64,000 nucleotides of DNA from Phoronis australis (lineage: Eukaryota; Phoronida; Phoronidae). A program made the position numbers and the translations under genes. The notes beneath the pieces are model-generated. The model did no database searches and was not told the origin of the DNA. It was given only the letters and a program-made list of their open reading frames with translations. Shown here in pieces: positions 1-13,494 of this stretch (positions within the stretch are counted from its first letter, which is position 1; each line of letters starts with the position of its first letter). The stretch lies in assembly GCA_002633005.1 (NCBI GenBank), contig NMRA01000382.1, positions 1 to 64,000 of the forward strand, written 5' to 3'.

Positions 1-3000
1 TAATATCAATAAGAAATAACACTATCAAACTAACATACTAAGAATTATATGTATCATGAATGTCACAGATTTCATGAGAAAAGTAAAACATCAACATGTA
101 ACCTTCAGGGGAAGGTTAATATCGAAACGAAGTACAGAATGGACAGATAAACCATTAACGGGCAGGCAAACTTTGATATAAGTGTAGCGGGTAATAATCA
201 AAGTGGTGTGGCATGCGAGTTTCAATCACAATAACAAGACACGAGGATGGCAGTTTTGAAATATTTCATTGAAAGTAAAACGTATTATGTTACTTATTAG
301 GGCTGCTATGTACATGTAGTTACATAACTGCTGTGGATCAAGCTATGTGCCACAGGAAGACCTTCATACGAAAACTTGCATGCATACTATATGGCTAAGA
401 AAAATAAAATATCTAGAAAAATCCTACACCACACAACCATACGAGAATTCGGCAACAGGGTCTCAGGAATAATGACACCGCAAAAAGTAATATAAAATAC
501 ACAACACCAAGTACACAAATCAGGAAGTAATCTGGTCTACAAAATATGTTTGCCAGTAAAATGGCCTAGCACCGTACCAATGTGTTCAACGCATACATGT
601 AACTAGAGCTAAGCAATAGGACAAATAACGTTTGCGCCGGCGGTGTCAAGAAAACATGGCACATCTAGTCAGTAAATGAAATTAAGCCTAGGGTTCAAGC
701 GTCATGAAAGTTTAGTCTAGAAAATTCCATTGGTGGCACGAGGTCATCAGCACAATGCAGCAAGTTATTATGTAATGACATGAGAGTGAAACTACAGGCT
801 GGCCCATTACCATGAACTCTGGGTCAATGAGCACTCCAACTGAGTTGGGGGTAGTGGGATCCCATTGTGCTTCGGTGACGAAAATTTAGGAGGTAGGTAA
901 GGCACTTTTGCGTGGAATATAGGTTAAAAAATAAAAATTTACAAGATTTTGAAATTGTAAATTAAAAATCTTGTGTTAAAATAAGTGAGACACTACTGGT
1001 ATGCAGAGATGAGTTATACGCCTAAACGGGCAGAAGTAACCCAAGTGCCGCGCTTTCGAAAACTTGGCGGAGTTACATGAATACTATTTACTAGTAGCTC
1101 GGGTGTAGTGGCTCCCGGGTTGCAGACGAAAATGACCCTACTTAACCGGCTAACGACAACTGTTAGAGTGACTGGCTTAGGCATAAGCACACCGAAATGA
1201 ACAAGGAATATACGAAAATAGTAAAATAATGAAAACCAAGTGACGCAATTCGCTCGCTGTGGGGGCACTCGACCGCAGATTTCGTACGACGAAACTATAC
1301 TCGCCTGACAAGAAGACAAATTAGCAAGCATGTGTGACGTGATCTCGTCGATCTCTATGTCCCCCTTTCTGCCGCTACGGTAGCCGTCTAATCGAAAATC
1401 GTCATGATGGGAAATGCCGACCACGAAGCGGCACGAAAACAAAGTTGACGCATTACCGTAAATTAAGCGCGGTTGGAATAGGTTAAAAATTATGCCAAGA
1501 GAAAGAAATGTGAAGCATTATGTGAGATTAATTGCCAAGAATGTTTTCAGGTGTTTGGACATGTTTTGCTATCATTAGTTTAATATTATTATTATTAGGT
1601 ATTATTATCATTATTATTTTATGGATTATTTTTTTCAAGGATTATTTATTCGGTTTCAGCAATGTTTCACTGTACGTTTTATTTTTTCTTATTTTTATGA
1701 AAATGTTTATTTTGTGATGTTTTTGATTTTTTTATCTTTTTAAACGGAAGGAACTATGAGAGTCAAACGCAAAGATAAACATTCGTATGGGCTAGGGGCC
1801 AGAGGCTAAGTACTTCAAAAGGCCTCAACAAACAAGATATTCAAAGTCTAAGGTACAGTATTTCCGTACTATTCTTTGCGAAGTTGAATAGCATATAGAA
1901 GTGGCAGCCGGAGGCTTTTTTATTTTTTATCTGCTGATAAACCCACCGAGATGGTTGTGCGCTATATCGGACACTTCAGTGTGAGACGCGGCGCTTTCGA
2001 GCTTTACCACACCAGGCTCCGCCGCGACATGCGACAGATTCCCTTCTAGGTCTCAACCATTGTAAATCCCATATGTATACATGTACATCAATATTACCTC
2101 CTGTCCTGTTGGATTAGTAATTCCAGTATCCAACATGCACCCAAATTATCAGTATGTCTTGATCCTAGGTCACACGAATGTCAAACCGCTGGCACTCAAA
2201 CAGTCTACATGGGTACCCTGGCCCCAACTGTGCTGCACTCCTTGTTCCAGGCTTAAAATAGCTTTAGGTTACAATACACGGGCACGAAAAACCACACCAC
2301 AGCAAGAAACCTATATCAGTAACTCGGACTAACACATGAAAGAATGGGAACTGGGCCGCATGGCAGGCCCTGTCCTACCCGTCCCAATGATAACCGTTTT
2401 ATCTCGCCGCGGGTTCTCCTTCTCCAAAGCAGACGGGGATTGCCGCAAGATATCCCATTTATACACAGGGAAGTGGTTGTTTGGAACCAGGGTCATGAAC
2501 GGAGGCGCCGCTGCGTATTGGCGATGGATTTGTTTGGGTTTGAGGGATATTAGAATCGAAAGAAACGAAATGCAATTGATTAAAACCTAAAGGCGTCTCG
2601 CTGTCATCCAACTGAAAGAAACCTTTATCCACTATCCTGTATTTTAGTGTCTAACCAATGAGTTGGAAGTGCCTCACAGCTGAAATTGCAGTGCTGATAA
2701 ATTAGTTGCAAGTAGGAGCTAGACGATAGGCTGGCTCAAAATTATACCCAAAGCGATTTTCAATGAAACCAGAATATTCAGGACGTCCGTAAATCAAGTG
2801 AGGACACAAAAAGGAATTGGGATTTCCGGATTGTTCACTGTTTGCATCCCAAGCCAAAAAAATCATGGCAACGCTGTCTCGTTCCATTTGGTATATTTAT
2901 TTGAGGAAAACACTGGGCACACTTCATTAATTTTTGTATATTCTACTTCTCTCGTTTCTTTTTTGTTCTTGTTGTTTTTATCTTGTGATTTTTTTAACTT

Positions 3001-5784
3001 TTAAGTGAAGTGACCACGTGACATGGTCATGCATACGCGACAATGAATCGAGTCACGAGAAACGCCAGTAACTTTCACAGGTGAAAGCAGTTTCCATCTA
3101 GTCCTGTAAGTATTACCGATTTTAAAGACAGTAGAGCCACAATGAGATCGATTGTTCGCAAGCACACGTTTGAATAGTAGGTAAACCAACTCAGGTTTTG
3201 AAGTCGTACATTGAAAGCGATTTGTGAAATCGATAAAACTCAAACGATTGAGAGGAAATAACTTGCAGAATGCTACACCCTGTACTTATCAAATCAAAAT
3301 CACTTGTTATGTTTAGGCAACCGCAAACCGTATTGGGGATTTTGTTTCGCCTCTTCGAAAATTAATTGATCACACATGTAACTAATCTTTAGCCAGCCAG
3401 CTAGCTGTGTGAAAACTATCGTCAAAATGCATCTCTCTGTTTACCGCCGAGAGAACCCAAATTGTGCACTGCCCCTGTAGATCTGCTAGTCAACTGACCG
3501 TGAAATTAGTTTCAAAATGAAGAGTTGGAGCCAGGAGTGATGTTTGCAAATCTGGGAATCAACCGACACACACGTTACTCGTTACTGGAATTTTGTGAAA
3601 ATCTAGTAATCGCCATGTTAGTGCAAATTCCTCCGCTTTTGGTAACATTGAAAACCATCTGGTCGTTTTGAAAACACTACGCTCGTGACACATCAAGTGC
3701 TATTTCCTATTTTGGAAAATCTCTAGGGAGGTGATAGCAGCTTCGATGCAGCAAAACTTTTGTTATGAAATTTGGCTTGCTGGTGTTAAAATGCTATCAA
3801 TTTGTAACTAAATAAGACCACTTCCAATAAAAAATTTTGGCAAAAAAGCAACATCGTGGAAGACGAACAATTCATTGAAGAATCGAGGAAAAAGAAACTT
3901 GTCTGGCCAATTCCTATACATGTAGGTGACACAATATTTCATAGCGCCGAAAGCTGATGCAACGGATTGGCCCCCAACATTAGCACCAAAATAGCGGTAG
4001 AATGCCAATTTTTCCATCACTGGGAAATGATTTTGTTTACTTAAATAAGAGTATAGCCTTTAAAAGACATGAAATTGGAGGCAGAATTTGTCTGGTCACA
4101 TTTTTACCCACACAGACGCAAAGCTCTATACTTAGCACGCAGCTTTGAGCCAAGGCTATCAAATCCTCTGCCGCATTCTAGTTTCATTTTTTACCTAGGA
4201 GCGTAACGATGTGCCTCAAAGGACATTGTGTTATGAAGAGTGCAGTGTGGGTGAACACCTTCTAGATTCGAGTGGGATTGTCTTTCATTAGTGCTCTCTT
4301 GATCAACTTTCTAGGTGACGACATTTCAATGTCTAGTAAGATTCATGTATGCTTGACACACCAATATCTTTTTGAGAAAGGCGGCTCTCCGGGAATTTCC
4401 TCACGTCTCGTAAGTATTTGACTGATTACAACAACGACGACAATAGTAAGACAACTTCGAACTGAAATGTCAATAAGGTCAAACTGTTAGTTTGATTATC
4501 TGTCTCCTAGTAATTTGTAAGCCAATAGCTATTCAATCATTTAAGAAAAATCAGTGAAATTCCTGTGAGCCACTAAGCTCATGATTTGAACGCTCTGAGT
4601 CCAATGTTTAAATTCAGCAAGAGGACCATCTTGTTTGAGGATTCTTGTAATTATTGCAATATTCTTATTCCGTGTATACATGTACAGTGTACATGCTTTC
4701 AGTTTAATCATTCTTGACGTACCCAGCTCGTTATCTGTCTTTTTCTACGGTCACCTATGTTAGCCTTAAATGTTTTCCAAAGTGTCCCTTAAATTAACAC
4801 TTAGATAACTTCAGACCAAAATTGAAACGATAATCGCCTGTACAGCCTATTTGTACAACTGCAACATACTAGGTGAAAGATTAAAGACTGGGATGATTCT
4901 AGCTTGAAAACGCAGTAGCTTCTTAAAATCCACTTTCCTTCATTTGGAGGATATATTTAGGCCTTTCGTAACCTCAACTTAAACGAATTTTAGACAACTA
5001 CCGCGAAATACCAGTACCAGAAAATCCCTGGTTTAAGCATGAGTGTTTCTATCCACATATCGAAGTTTTTTTTACAATTCCCACATTTCAGACCAAAAAT
5101 CACGGAAAAGTGGGGTTGAAATTCTAAAATTGTTGTCGTCTAGTCTGGTATATTTCGATCTGACAGGTTTTTGCAGATGGTCTTGACAAGGCCCCCAAGA
5201 TGTGTTGCATGTGCATGGCTACCAATATGCGGAAGTTATCAACAAAAGCAAACCGTAATATCTATTATTGGTGACTCCGTTACCATCACCCTAAGGAAGC
5301 TTAGGACGTATCAATACAAGCAATGGTGCATTTGTATTAGCCAAGTTGAAGTCAAACCCACAACTTGACTAATTTTCTGAAAATAGTTGTTACAAAGTCA
5401 ATTGCTTTTTATTTTCAAAAGATTTTTGCAAAGCAGCTACTCTCCATTCTTTTGTAGTGACTTGGCAAACCCAAGAGAATAATGAACAACACTCAATTTA
5501 AAATTTTACTTTAGCCGTTTAAATTATTTCCCTGATTGGTGCATGCAGGCACTTATAAGTTTCTTAAACGAACTGTTTTGCACAAACCGTGTTAGAGTGA
5601 AGCTCTCTATAAGGTACTAGTAACTTATAGTTTCCCTTAATTTGTGACGGCTTCGAAATAGTCTGGTCAGGTCTTATGTTTATATCTAAAGTCCAACTCA
5701 GTAATCTTTCAATAGTTTTAGATCAATGACGATTCGCAGTAAAGCTACATAAAAAGAACAACGCAGGCAAACTCTAGTGGCAAA
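1..5784. other. Non-coding AT-rich DNA, no gene seen
   Basis: I see no exon with convincing domain content or paired splice sites on either strand. A T-rich tract lies near 1560-1740. A 142-codon open frame on the minus strand (1442-1014) opens with TTG and resembles no family I know. Short tacatgta-type runs occur, for example near 4675-4695. The stretch is probably upstream intergenic DNA or part of an intron. Confidence 0.5.
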
Positions 5785-5869
5785 ATGAACCATCAGATCA
5801 GGCCTCAAGCGGTTTCGCACAGGCTTAAGATTTACCTACAGCTGACAGTGTTGTTTTTGACGGAAAGCG
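5785..5869 (+). CDS. Candidate first coding exon with signal peptide
   Basis: An ATG in a good context (caaaATGa) opens a 28-codon frame ending one base into the next codon at a strong GTGAGT donor (5870), so the intron is phase 1. The peptide has a basic N-terminal part (residues 1-15, with His, Arg and Lys) and then a hydrophobic core around residues 16-26 (IYLQLTVLFLT), as in a secretory signal peptide. Phase-1 signal exons are usual for mosaic extracellular proteins, and the next recognisable + strand module, the WSC exon at 23871, also starts in phase 1. I infer that this may be the start of that gene, although 18 kb separates them and no intermediate exon was identified. It could be a chance ORF. 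A spliced transcript would decide. Confidence 0.42.
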
Positions 5870-6467
5870 GTGAGTAACCAGTTACAATGACCTAAAGGGT
5901 TTTAGAAGAGGCTTAAACTGGTCTTATCGATGAGGTTATATTTAACCAGCAATCCTCTGTCCACATACTTTGGCTTAGTTTCTAGTTTTCTCCCTTGTCT
6001 CCTCCTCGCATTAACATCCATCATTATTTCCTTGTCACCTATTTCTGTAGTACACTCCAACTCCTGCAACTTTCTCTGATATCACCGGTGTCTTCACAAT
6101 ACCTGCAGCCAACCGTCACTGTAGTGCATGTTGGAATGTTCCCAAACAAAAATACACATAAACCATTCAAACAAGTATTACATTTGGAGACATCACAACC
6201 ACTGTCTTATCATAAATTAATAAGTTTGGAAAGACAAACTTCCCACGCATGTGGGAAACTTGTTTGCAATCGCTTGTCCTGGTATTGGTTATTGTTATGA
6301 AATAAAGGTCTTATAGCGTGGGGTGTTTATATGTAGTGAAAAAGTAAAGTGTAGAGTGGTTGCTATCTCAAAGCTTATCGCAGCCAATACCACTGCAATG
6401 GTCAAGTGCTTGCCGCAGCACATAAAACCGTCGCGATGTTGTGTTTGTCGAATCGTTCACTGAACAC
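5870..6467. other. Spacer, no gene seen
   Basis: AT-rich spacer, probably intron sequence following the candidate signal exon. A 101-codon open frame at 5995-6300 lacks splice sites or recognisable motifs. The TTAA target copy of the next element is at 6468-6471. Confidence 0.4.
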
Positions 6468-6471
6468 TTAA

Positions 6472-8149
6472 AGGAGCATGCCACCCAAAAAACAACCTAA
6501 TTTGTATCAATTTAGATCGAGTAGTTCTACTCCATAACGACACGTGCGGTTGCGTTACCTGACAAATGACGGCAGACGGAGGTGTTGAAATTATTCAATT
6601 ACGTCATCGGTTTCACACGCGTTCTGTTCAGCAGTTCACTACACGGGTTACTGGTGTCAGCTTATCGCTTGGAGTCATCGTTTAACACCAATAAATTATC
6701 AAACTTCGATGTAAAACCCTTAAAAATACACCGAGTTCTTACAAAAACGTGTTGTTTTATTTCACTGTTACGGGATTTATTGGTATTTGGACACACCGTA
6801 GCCTACAAAGTTCGGCAGGCCAATAAGTTCCGTAGCAGGAGTTTGGGTTGTGTTCGGAGATAATTTCGAAGTATTTGCAATGAGATACAGGCAGAAGAAC
6901 CTAGATCTGTGTTTTTTAGACTTATGATTTTCTAAACACAAAACGCTTGTTATCCTGGCCAGTGGCTCGGAGCCCGATCAGGCCCGTCGCGGCCGTCCGG
7001 ATTGACTCGTTATCCCGACCAGTGGCTCGGAAATTGATCAGACATCACGAACAAACCAGCCAAAGTTCAGTGGAAACTAAACTTCCAGTCAAGAAAATAC
7101 TATACTAGTAATCCAAAGTAATGTGCACATGATAATGTTGGTTAATTAGCCACGAAACTGCAAACCTACTTCAGCTACTCGTCGGGGCCGCGAATTCGTT
7201 CCGCTTTGGCCACAGCACCGTCAGGGCAGAATTTGTACATTGACAATCATTATTTGAGTAATGTAAATGTAAATAAAGATTCCCCTAACACCTGGCCGTG
7301 GGATGGAAATCGAGTTGTTTCACAAGTCTGCCAGCAAACACTAAATTAGCATGAGCTCACACGGCCTCGGTGTCCCGTCAATTAGTTTTATTGCACCTAA
7401 AGCCGGTAACGCAGTGATTTATTCATTGCTGGCTTCTCATATCATTTCGTGCACTCACAAACACTCCAAAGGCATTACAAATTGCATCTAATGAGACAGA
7501 CTTTGTTTCAGTTTTATATAAGTATTGGTTAGGGTGAGAATAATTCATCTTGAAACAGAACGCTCAGTAATGAAACGCCAAACATGGCAACTCGCAATCC
7601 CGACTTAGGACGAGCTAGAGCGGCTCATCAGTACCGACTTCGCAGGTGGATCTTTAAGTTTTACAGGCTATCAATTCGAACAGGAATACAGTGATGATGA
7701 AATACTAGAGAGGCGCCGTGAACAAGCTCAGACAACGGAACGTATGGAGTTATTTGGTAAGCCGGGCATTCGTGAGGCACTGTCGACGTCGTCTGCAGGC
7801 CACAGACACGGAGATGTTTCACGGCCTCATACTTGCTATTTACAGCGTACATTTCATTCTTCACTATCATGAGCCACTTCCTAAGCATTTCGGACTCTCG
7901 AGGAAGTAAAAAACGACGTACTCGCTTTCCTCGCGGCTGCTTAGTTCGGACAAGCGGGAACGATAAACCGCAACATAGCGGCATTCACGCTGCATATGAA
8001 CCACTGACGTCGCTAGCGTCGTTTCTCACTTTCCTCGCAGGTTAACGCGACACCTCTTGGCAAGGTAAGGTCGACTGTATGCGAGGCGATGCAAAAATAG
8101 ACCGATTAAGACGCTAAAAAAGACTAATTAAATCGGGTGGCTTTAGCCT
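6472..8149. mobile_element. TTAA-flanked DNA transposon, copy 1 (Kolobok-like, degenerate)
   Basis: The ends are inverted repeats: AGGAGCATGCCACCC at the left and GGGTGGCTTTAGCCT at the right. The element is flanked on both sides by TTAA (6468-6471 and 8150-8153), so a 4-bp target duplication is visible. A sister copy lies at 9078-10752 with near-collinear sequence throughout. TTAA targets are known for the piggyBac and Kolobok superfamilies; an A/G-rich start of the end repeat favours Kolobok over piggyBac, whose ends usually begin with C. No transposase frame is visible, so this looks like a non-autonomous derivative. Around 7585-7745 it carries a broken form of the small reading frame seen better in copy 2 at 10217. 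Confidence 0.75.
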
Positions 8150-8153
8150 TTAA

Positions 8154-9073
8154 AACCATACGATAGACGATGGCGTGCATTTTTTGTCGGATGGGAATTT
8201 GCAATGCTGCAACACCCATGAAAATACCGAGGCTATTTGTCGTGGGAAATTTCCATAGCACACGTGACAACAAGTTAATTTTGCCGCAAGCCAAAGAGCA
8301 GGATGGTTGTGCGATGGATTGTTCTATAACATCCTCGACACCTAAACACCGGGACCCCCTTGCCCGCGACTCACAACCCAAGTCCCTCTCGATTGACGAC
8401 TCACAACCCCTCGACCCAGTCTACAAAAGCTCGACTCGATATTAAGATAGAACAAGCCCTGACTTGTAGGATTAATGAGTTAGACCGTGAGCTCAGCTGG
8501 CTTTTCCCTGTTTTTTGCAAGTAAGGCAGTTGGTTCGGCAAATTTGAAATCCAAAAACAGTAAAAAACAACAAAACCTAATCTAAATCAAAACCGAAGGC
8601 CTACCTACATGTACGTTACAAATGCCGTTGCCGGCAGAATATAATCGTCGGGTCTGCTGTTCGGTGATATGCATATTCAACATTTTGCTTAGAGTCTGAG
8701 GAACAGACAAAACAGTAATTTTACAACTAAATACAAATTGGAAGAAGCAAGACAAATAGTTAAAATATGGCAATATGTACATCCAAGTTAGCGTATTCTC
8801 TCCCTAAGTGTATAAGAACTGGGCCATAAATAGCCAGTCTTGACAACGATAGCGCGCTTTACCAGGCACCCAAAAATATTCAGGAAATTCCGCAATTGTA
8901 CAACAAATTTATTTTTTCTATGTGGTTGTCAAGAAGTCAACTTAAATGAAAATAGAGGTTGACCGATATAGTATCAGAATTTCTTTATAGCACTGTTTGT
9001 GTGAGTCGATAGAGTTGTATACATGTGTATGAAAATGAATTATTTACATTCGTAATCATATATCATTGCCATC
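8154..9073. other. Spacer between the two sister transposons
   Basis: About 920 bp separate the two related elements. No gene is seen. A 13-bp direct repeat, CGACTCACAACCC, occurs at 8367 and 8397 in a C-rich patch. Confidence 0.45.
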
Positions 9074-9077
9074 TTAA

Positions 9078-10752
9078 AGGAGCATGCCACCCAAAAACAA
9101 CATAATTTGAATCAATTTAGATTGACAAGTTCTACTCGATAACGGCATGTATGGTTGCGTTACCTGACTCCTGACGGAAGACGGGTGTGTTGAAATTATC
9201 CAATGACATCATTGGTTTCACACACAGTCTGTTCAGCAGTTCACAGCACTGGTTACAGATATCAGCTTATTGCTTGAATTAATTCATCGTTTAACACCAA
9301 TAAATCGTCAAACTTCGATGTAAAGCCCTTATAAATACATGTACACCACGTTCTTATAAAACCTGTTGTTTTATTTCGCTGTTACGGATTTATTCGTATT
9401 TGGACACATTGTATCCTACAAAGTTCGGTAGGCCAATAAAGTCAGTAGCAGGAATTTGGGGCCTGTGCTGAGATAAATTCGAAGTATTTTTCTATGAGAT
9501 GCAGACTGGAGAACCTAGAACTGTGTTGTTTAGGCTTGTGATTTTTGAGTTCAAAACACACGAAACGCTTGTTATCCTGGCCAGTTGCTGGGAGTCCGAT
9601 CCAGCCCGTCGCGGCCGGATTGACTCATTATCCCGGCCAGTGGCTCCTAAGCCGATCAGGCGGGCACGTCGCGGCCGGACTGAAGACATCACGAACATAA
9701 ACCAGACAAAGTTGGAAACTACACTTCCAGTCAAGAAAATACTTTACTAGTTAGCCAAAGAAATAATGCCCACGTGATAATGTTGGTGAATTAGCAATAA
9801 ACTGAAAATCTACTTACTTGTCGGGGGCCGCGAATTTAGGTTCCGCTATGGCCACAGAACTGTCAGGACAGAAGTTGTGCATTGACAATCATTATTTTTA
9901 TGATGTAATGTAAATAAAAGTTCCCGGCTCTAACACTTGACCGTGGGATAGAAATCGAGTTAATTCACAACAGTTTCTGTCAGCAAACACTGAATTAGCT
10001 CACACGGCCTCGGTGTCCCGTCATTTAGTTTTATTGCACCTACATGTAAAGCCGGTAACGCAGTGGTTTATTTATTGCTGGATTCTCAAATAATTTGCTC
10101 TCACGAGCCCTCCAGAGGCATTGCAAATTGCATGTAATGAGACAGATGTTATTAAGTATTAGTTAGAGTGAGAATAATTCATTTTTGAAACAGAACGCTC
10201 AGTAAGAAACGTCATCATGGCAACTCAAAATCCTGACTCAGACGAGAGCTCATCCCGACGAAGGCTTCTCGCTGGTGGATCGTTAAGTTTCACAGGCTAT
10301 CATTTCGAACCGGAATACACTGAAATACTAGAGAGGCGCCGTGAACAAGCTCAGCCAACGGAACGCATTGATAATTATTTGGCTTTCGTCAGGCACTGTA
10401 GACGACTGTAAGCCACAGACACGGAGATGTTTTACGGCCTCACACTTGCTATTTACAGCGTACTTTTCATTCTTCTCTACCGCGAGCCACTTCCTAAGCA
10501 TTTCGAGCATTCGGGAAGTCAAAAAACGCTTTCATGGGAAATACGTAGTTCTGTTAAGCGGGAACGATGCACTGCAATATAGCCGCATTCACTCTGCAAA
10601 TGAGACACTGACGTCGCTGCGTCGTTTCTCACCTTCCTCACAAATTTACGCAACACCTCTCGGCAAAGGAAGGTCAACCGTATGCGAGGCGACTTGGATA
10701 TAGGCCGAATAAGACGGCAAATAAGACTAATTAAGTCGGGTGGCATTCTCCT
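9078..10752. mobile_element. TTAA-type DNA transposon, copy 2 (Kolobok-like)
   Basis: The left end AGGAGCATGCCACCC follows TTAA at 9074-9077. The right end GGGTGGCATTCTCCT is its inverse with one mismatch, but the right-hand TTAA has decayed (TATC follows 10752). The body matches copy 1, including the region after the left end, a pair of GGCCAGTKGCTSGGAG-type units with GTCGCGGCC, and the small ORF near the 3' part. Two 1.68-kb sisters in the same orientation, 0.9 kb apart, could be two insertions or one insertion followed by segmental duplication. The flanks are not similar, which favours two insertions. Confidence 0.72.
10217..10411 (+). pseudogene. Broken cargo ORF inside transposon copy 2
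   Basis: An ATG at 10217 opens 64 codons before a stop. The N-terminal part is Ser/Asp-rich, followed by GGSLSFTGYHFEPEY (about residues 21-35) and an acidic/basic stretch ILERRREQAQ. Copy 1 encodes the same GGSLSFTGY-type segment at about 7640-7735, where the frame before it is shifted, so both copies are damaged. The YxFEPE motif followed by charged residues reminds me of the N-terminus of invertebrate proteins carrying the zinc-binding 'ballast' domain, the region shared with the P2X7 receptor tail. That is a weak recollection and the diagnostic cysteine-rich region is not visible here. The frame is not a host gene. Confidence 0.4.
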
Positions 10753-10756
10753 TATC

Positions 10757-12758
10757 ATTTTTAATTCATGCATTCGTGTATAATAATTGTATATAGACAT
10801 GTTAGTATTTTTAACCCAGATCTAATGTCTCTGGGCGCTTTCTGGGTTATGTATATTCATTGTCTTCCGAAGATTTCGTAATGAACATTTAAAAAAGGTA
10901 GCGCGTCCAAAATATGTTATTCAAGACCACAGGCGTTCTCAAGTCAATCACCAGACTTGAGACAGAGCAGACTCTCGTGTAGGTATGTCTTATGGGAAAA
11001 TCACCCAGAGACATAATAACATTATGAAATATGTAAAAAAGGAAAAAACCTCTATTGCAACACGTCTTGGGTCGAGGGCTTTGTGGGTTGTGGGAGTTTC
11101 AGAGCAATCTTGTTGCTAGGTAACCGGGAAAATTCCAAATCCTGCACAGTCCGTCAAGAACGGAATCATTGGTAAGTACAAGATACGCTGTCAACAACAT
11201 AACCTACATGCATTCCAGTGTATTCCTTCACATGATAATTTTCTCCTTTACTAATTCATGTCATAGGTTTAGCTAAAGAACCGTTGTTCAATTACTGCTC
11301 ACAAATTGATACACAATAGCATCTTTTTCATAGTTAAACGTTTAAATGATGAACTGCAGACGTAATTGGAAACAGTAATAACATACACTTGAATATACAT
11401 GCATACATATAATCTTAGTTGCTCAAACTCACGCACGAATATTTTTTTCGAAAATTCCATCAACACACCTTTAAATTAATGTATCCGTCCACGGATCCAC
11501 CGACAACAGTACAGCCTAAAGGCGGCAAGGTGGGAGGTCAGCCATTCAGAACAATTTTTAGTTGAATAAATTACAATGGGAATGAAAGAAACAGGGTTAA
11601 TAAGACACCATGGAGTTTGGTGGATTAGGAGATACTAGGGTAGTCCTATGCCGAAAGCAAATGGGGCAGTTTCTTTGTGCGTGATGAGTTACTTTGACTA
11701 CATATTCTACAGATGTTTCCGATTCAAACAGTGTTTTTGTCTAAACAATTTTGCTACCACATGATAGGTTCTCAACCAGTCTAAGCAAAAACGCCACCGA
11801 CACTAAAACATCGGTTACTTTGATATCACAGTAACTGTTTCTGTGAGGTACATTTCGTGCTTTTGAAAAACCCTGCAGTAAGTTATACCGCTATAGAGAA
11901 GATACCCCACGAGAAAACTGAAAATATTAACATGCATATGTAGAAGACTCCATGCCCTTGGAAGTAATACAAAAAACTTTGTTAGCTCTTTGTGCAGGCT
12001 TGGTAATAGGTGTCTAAGTGTCAGTATTTTAAGACCGCGCATTTGTGTATTTGTAGCTTTAAACCAGTCACTAGCTGTGCGCCTGTTGTACGCATTAGAA
12101 TAGCGTCGTATGATACAGCAATTAACAGAATTGGGTGCTTCAACGTTTTTAATTAATTTTAAGGATACAACCAGCTCCCACTAAAATGTGGAATTATTCT
12201 AAATTGGCTTTTCTAACACAATGCATACCAAACTAAAGCATACGAAATGCTTTAGTTGAATGATGGTTGATCTAAATTGTGGGCTTGCGAATTTATCTAT
12301 TTGTCTGGCACTGCCAGTCGCATAGAGGAGCTTAGCGAGATATTTTAGAGCTTTAAAAGTGAGAGTAGGTGATGTGAAAGAGGTGAAACGTGTCCTCCCG
12401 TATAGTAGTATGCCTGCCTCTGTGCTCAGCAAGAGCTAGGTGATCTACTGTAGTAGATTCATTTGCCTGGATCATCGATAGAACCCTAGACATATATTTT
12501 CGTCGCCAAAACACTTAATGTATTCACTGCACGCAAGAGGGGAAATCCGACAGAGGTCTGAAAAATTACCAAAGACATAAAATCAAGTTTCAATGTCCTT
12601 CTTTGCGTGACTCCTGGTAGGAATCACCAAACTCCAATGTCTGACCCTGAGTAATAATTTTAGAGGCACGTCATTCATGCATAAGTACTTTTATTGTCGC
12701 ACTGTGATTGCTTATGACTTGGACATTATTGCTTTATCATATCTTAAGGATATTTCCA
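10757..12758. other. Non-coding stretch, no gene seen
   Basis: AT-rich sequence. Between a TTTCAG at about 11080-11085 and a GTAAGT at about 11170 there is a 69-bp open segment, but nothing in it is recognisable and its phase does not match the phase-1 set nearby. Minus-strand open frames at 11815-12042 and 12199-12432 are not convincing. Confidence 0.45.
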
Positions 12759-13375
12759 ACCTTATTCACAAAAATGGGCCATTTTTACAATATTTCACTT
12801 GTGTCTAGCAAAATACCTTTTCTTCATTCTCGGGGAACTTCAAATACGAAATATATACTGCGTAGCGAGAAAAAAAAGATTTAGCAGAACCACCTTGGAA
12901 CCGCACAACCGCGTGGATATTTGTTTACCACTTATCCAATGTCAAAGGTTAAAGGGCTTTCAAGTAAATTGAGTCTCCCGCCAGGTACAGAACAGCTTCG
13001 GTATACCCTCAGTCCTTTCATTCACAAATTCGCCATAACATTGAACCAACGAGGTGTGGTTATGATAGAATGGTGCCGGGGAAAACAAAGACAAAACGTA
13101 GTTTTGATCCTAAGGGAGTTGTGCGTCTACATGCATACGACCGTTGACGTTGAAAACGAATGCTACGAGTTGCCTCAGGCCTCAGTCTGGTCATGAACAC
13201 AGAAAGTTGTGAAAAGAGATAAATCCTCCCCCTTATTCCTTAATTCAATTATTAAGTTAACATTTCGATGTTTCGATTTCATGTTAACGACTTACTTTAA
13301 CCACCAATTCAATTTTTGTTATCCATTTCTTACTTGGTTTGGTATCAGTCTCCCAGCACGTGACGTGTACAGGCT
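12759..13375. repeat. Dispersed repeat A, copy 1
   Basis: About 600 bp are closely matched, in the same orientation, at 27645-28245. The match starts at a CTTATTCACAAAAAT motif and runs through CCACCTTGGAACCGCACAACC to an AATTC..TTAAG/TTAAC stretch near the end. A short open frame inside (12921-13196) is shared in part with the other copy but is interrupted there. No inverted ends or protein domain are recognised, so I call it an unclassified interspersed repeat. Confidence 0.7.
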
Positions 13376-13494
13376 ATGAACTGTGACCTACTTAGAAAGT
13401 AGGTCGTACAAAATGGCAGAAGTTGGCTGCATAAGATAGGTCTATTTGAGGTTTTAATGATATTTAAGTTAGTTACGCACTGCAAAATTAGTTN

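Noticed and set aside
1014-1442. 142-codon minus-strand open frame
   Set aside because: It opens with TTG rather than ATG, has no recognisable motif and no supporting splice sites.
8170-8445. 91-codon open frame between the two TTAA elements
   Set aside because: No domain or splice evidence; the C-rich stretch explains its openness.
11086-11154. 69-bp open segment between TTTCAG and GTAAGT
   Set aside because: Open only in a phase that does not match nearby exons, and the peptide is unrecognised.
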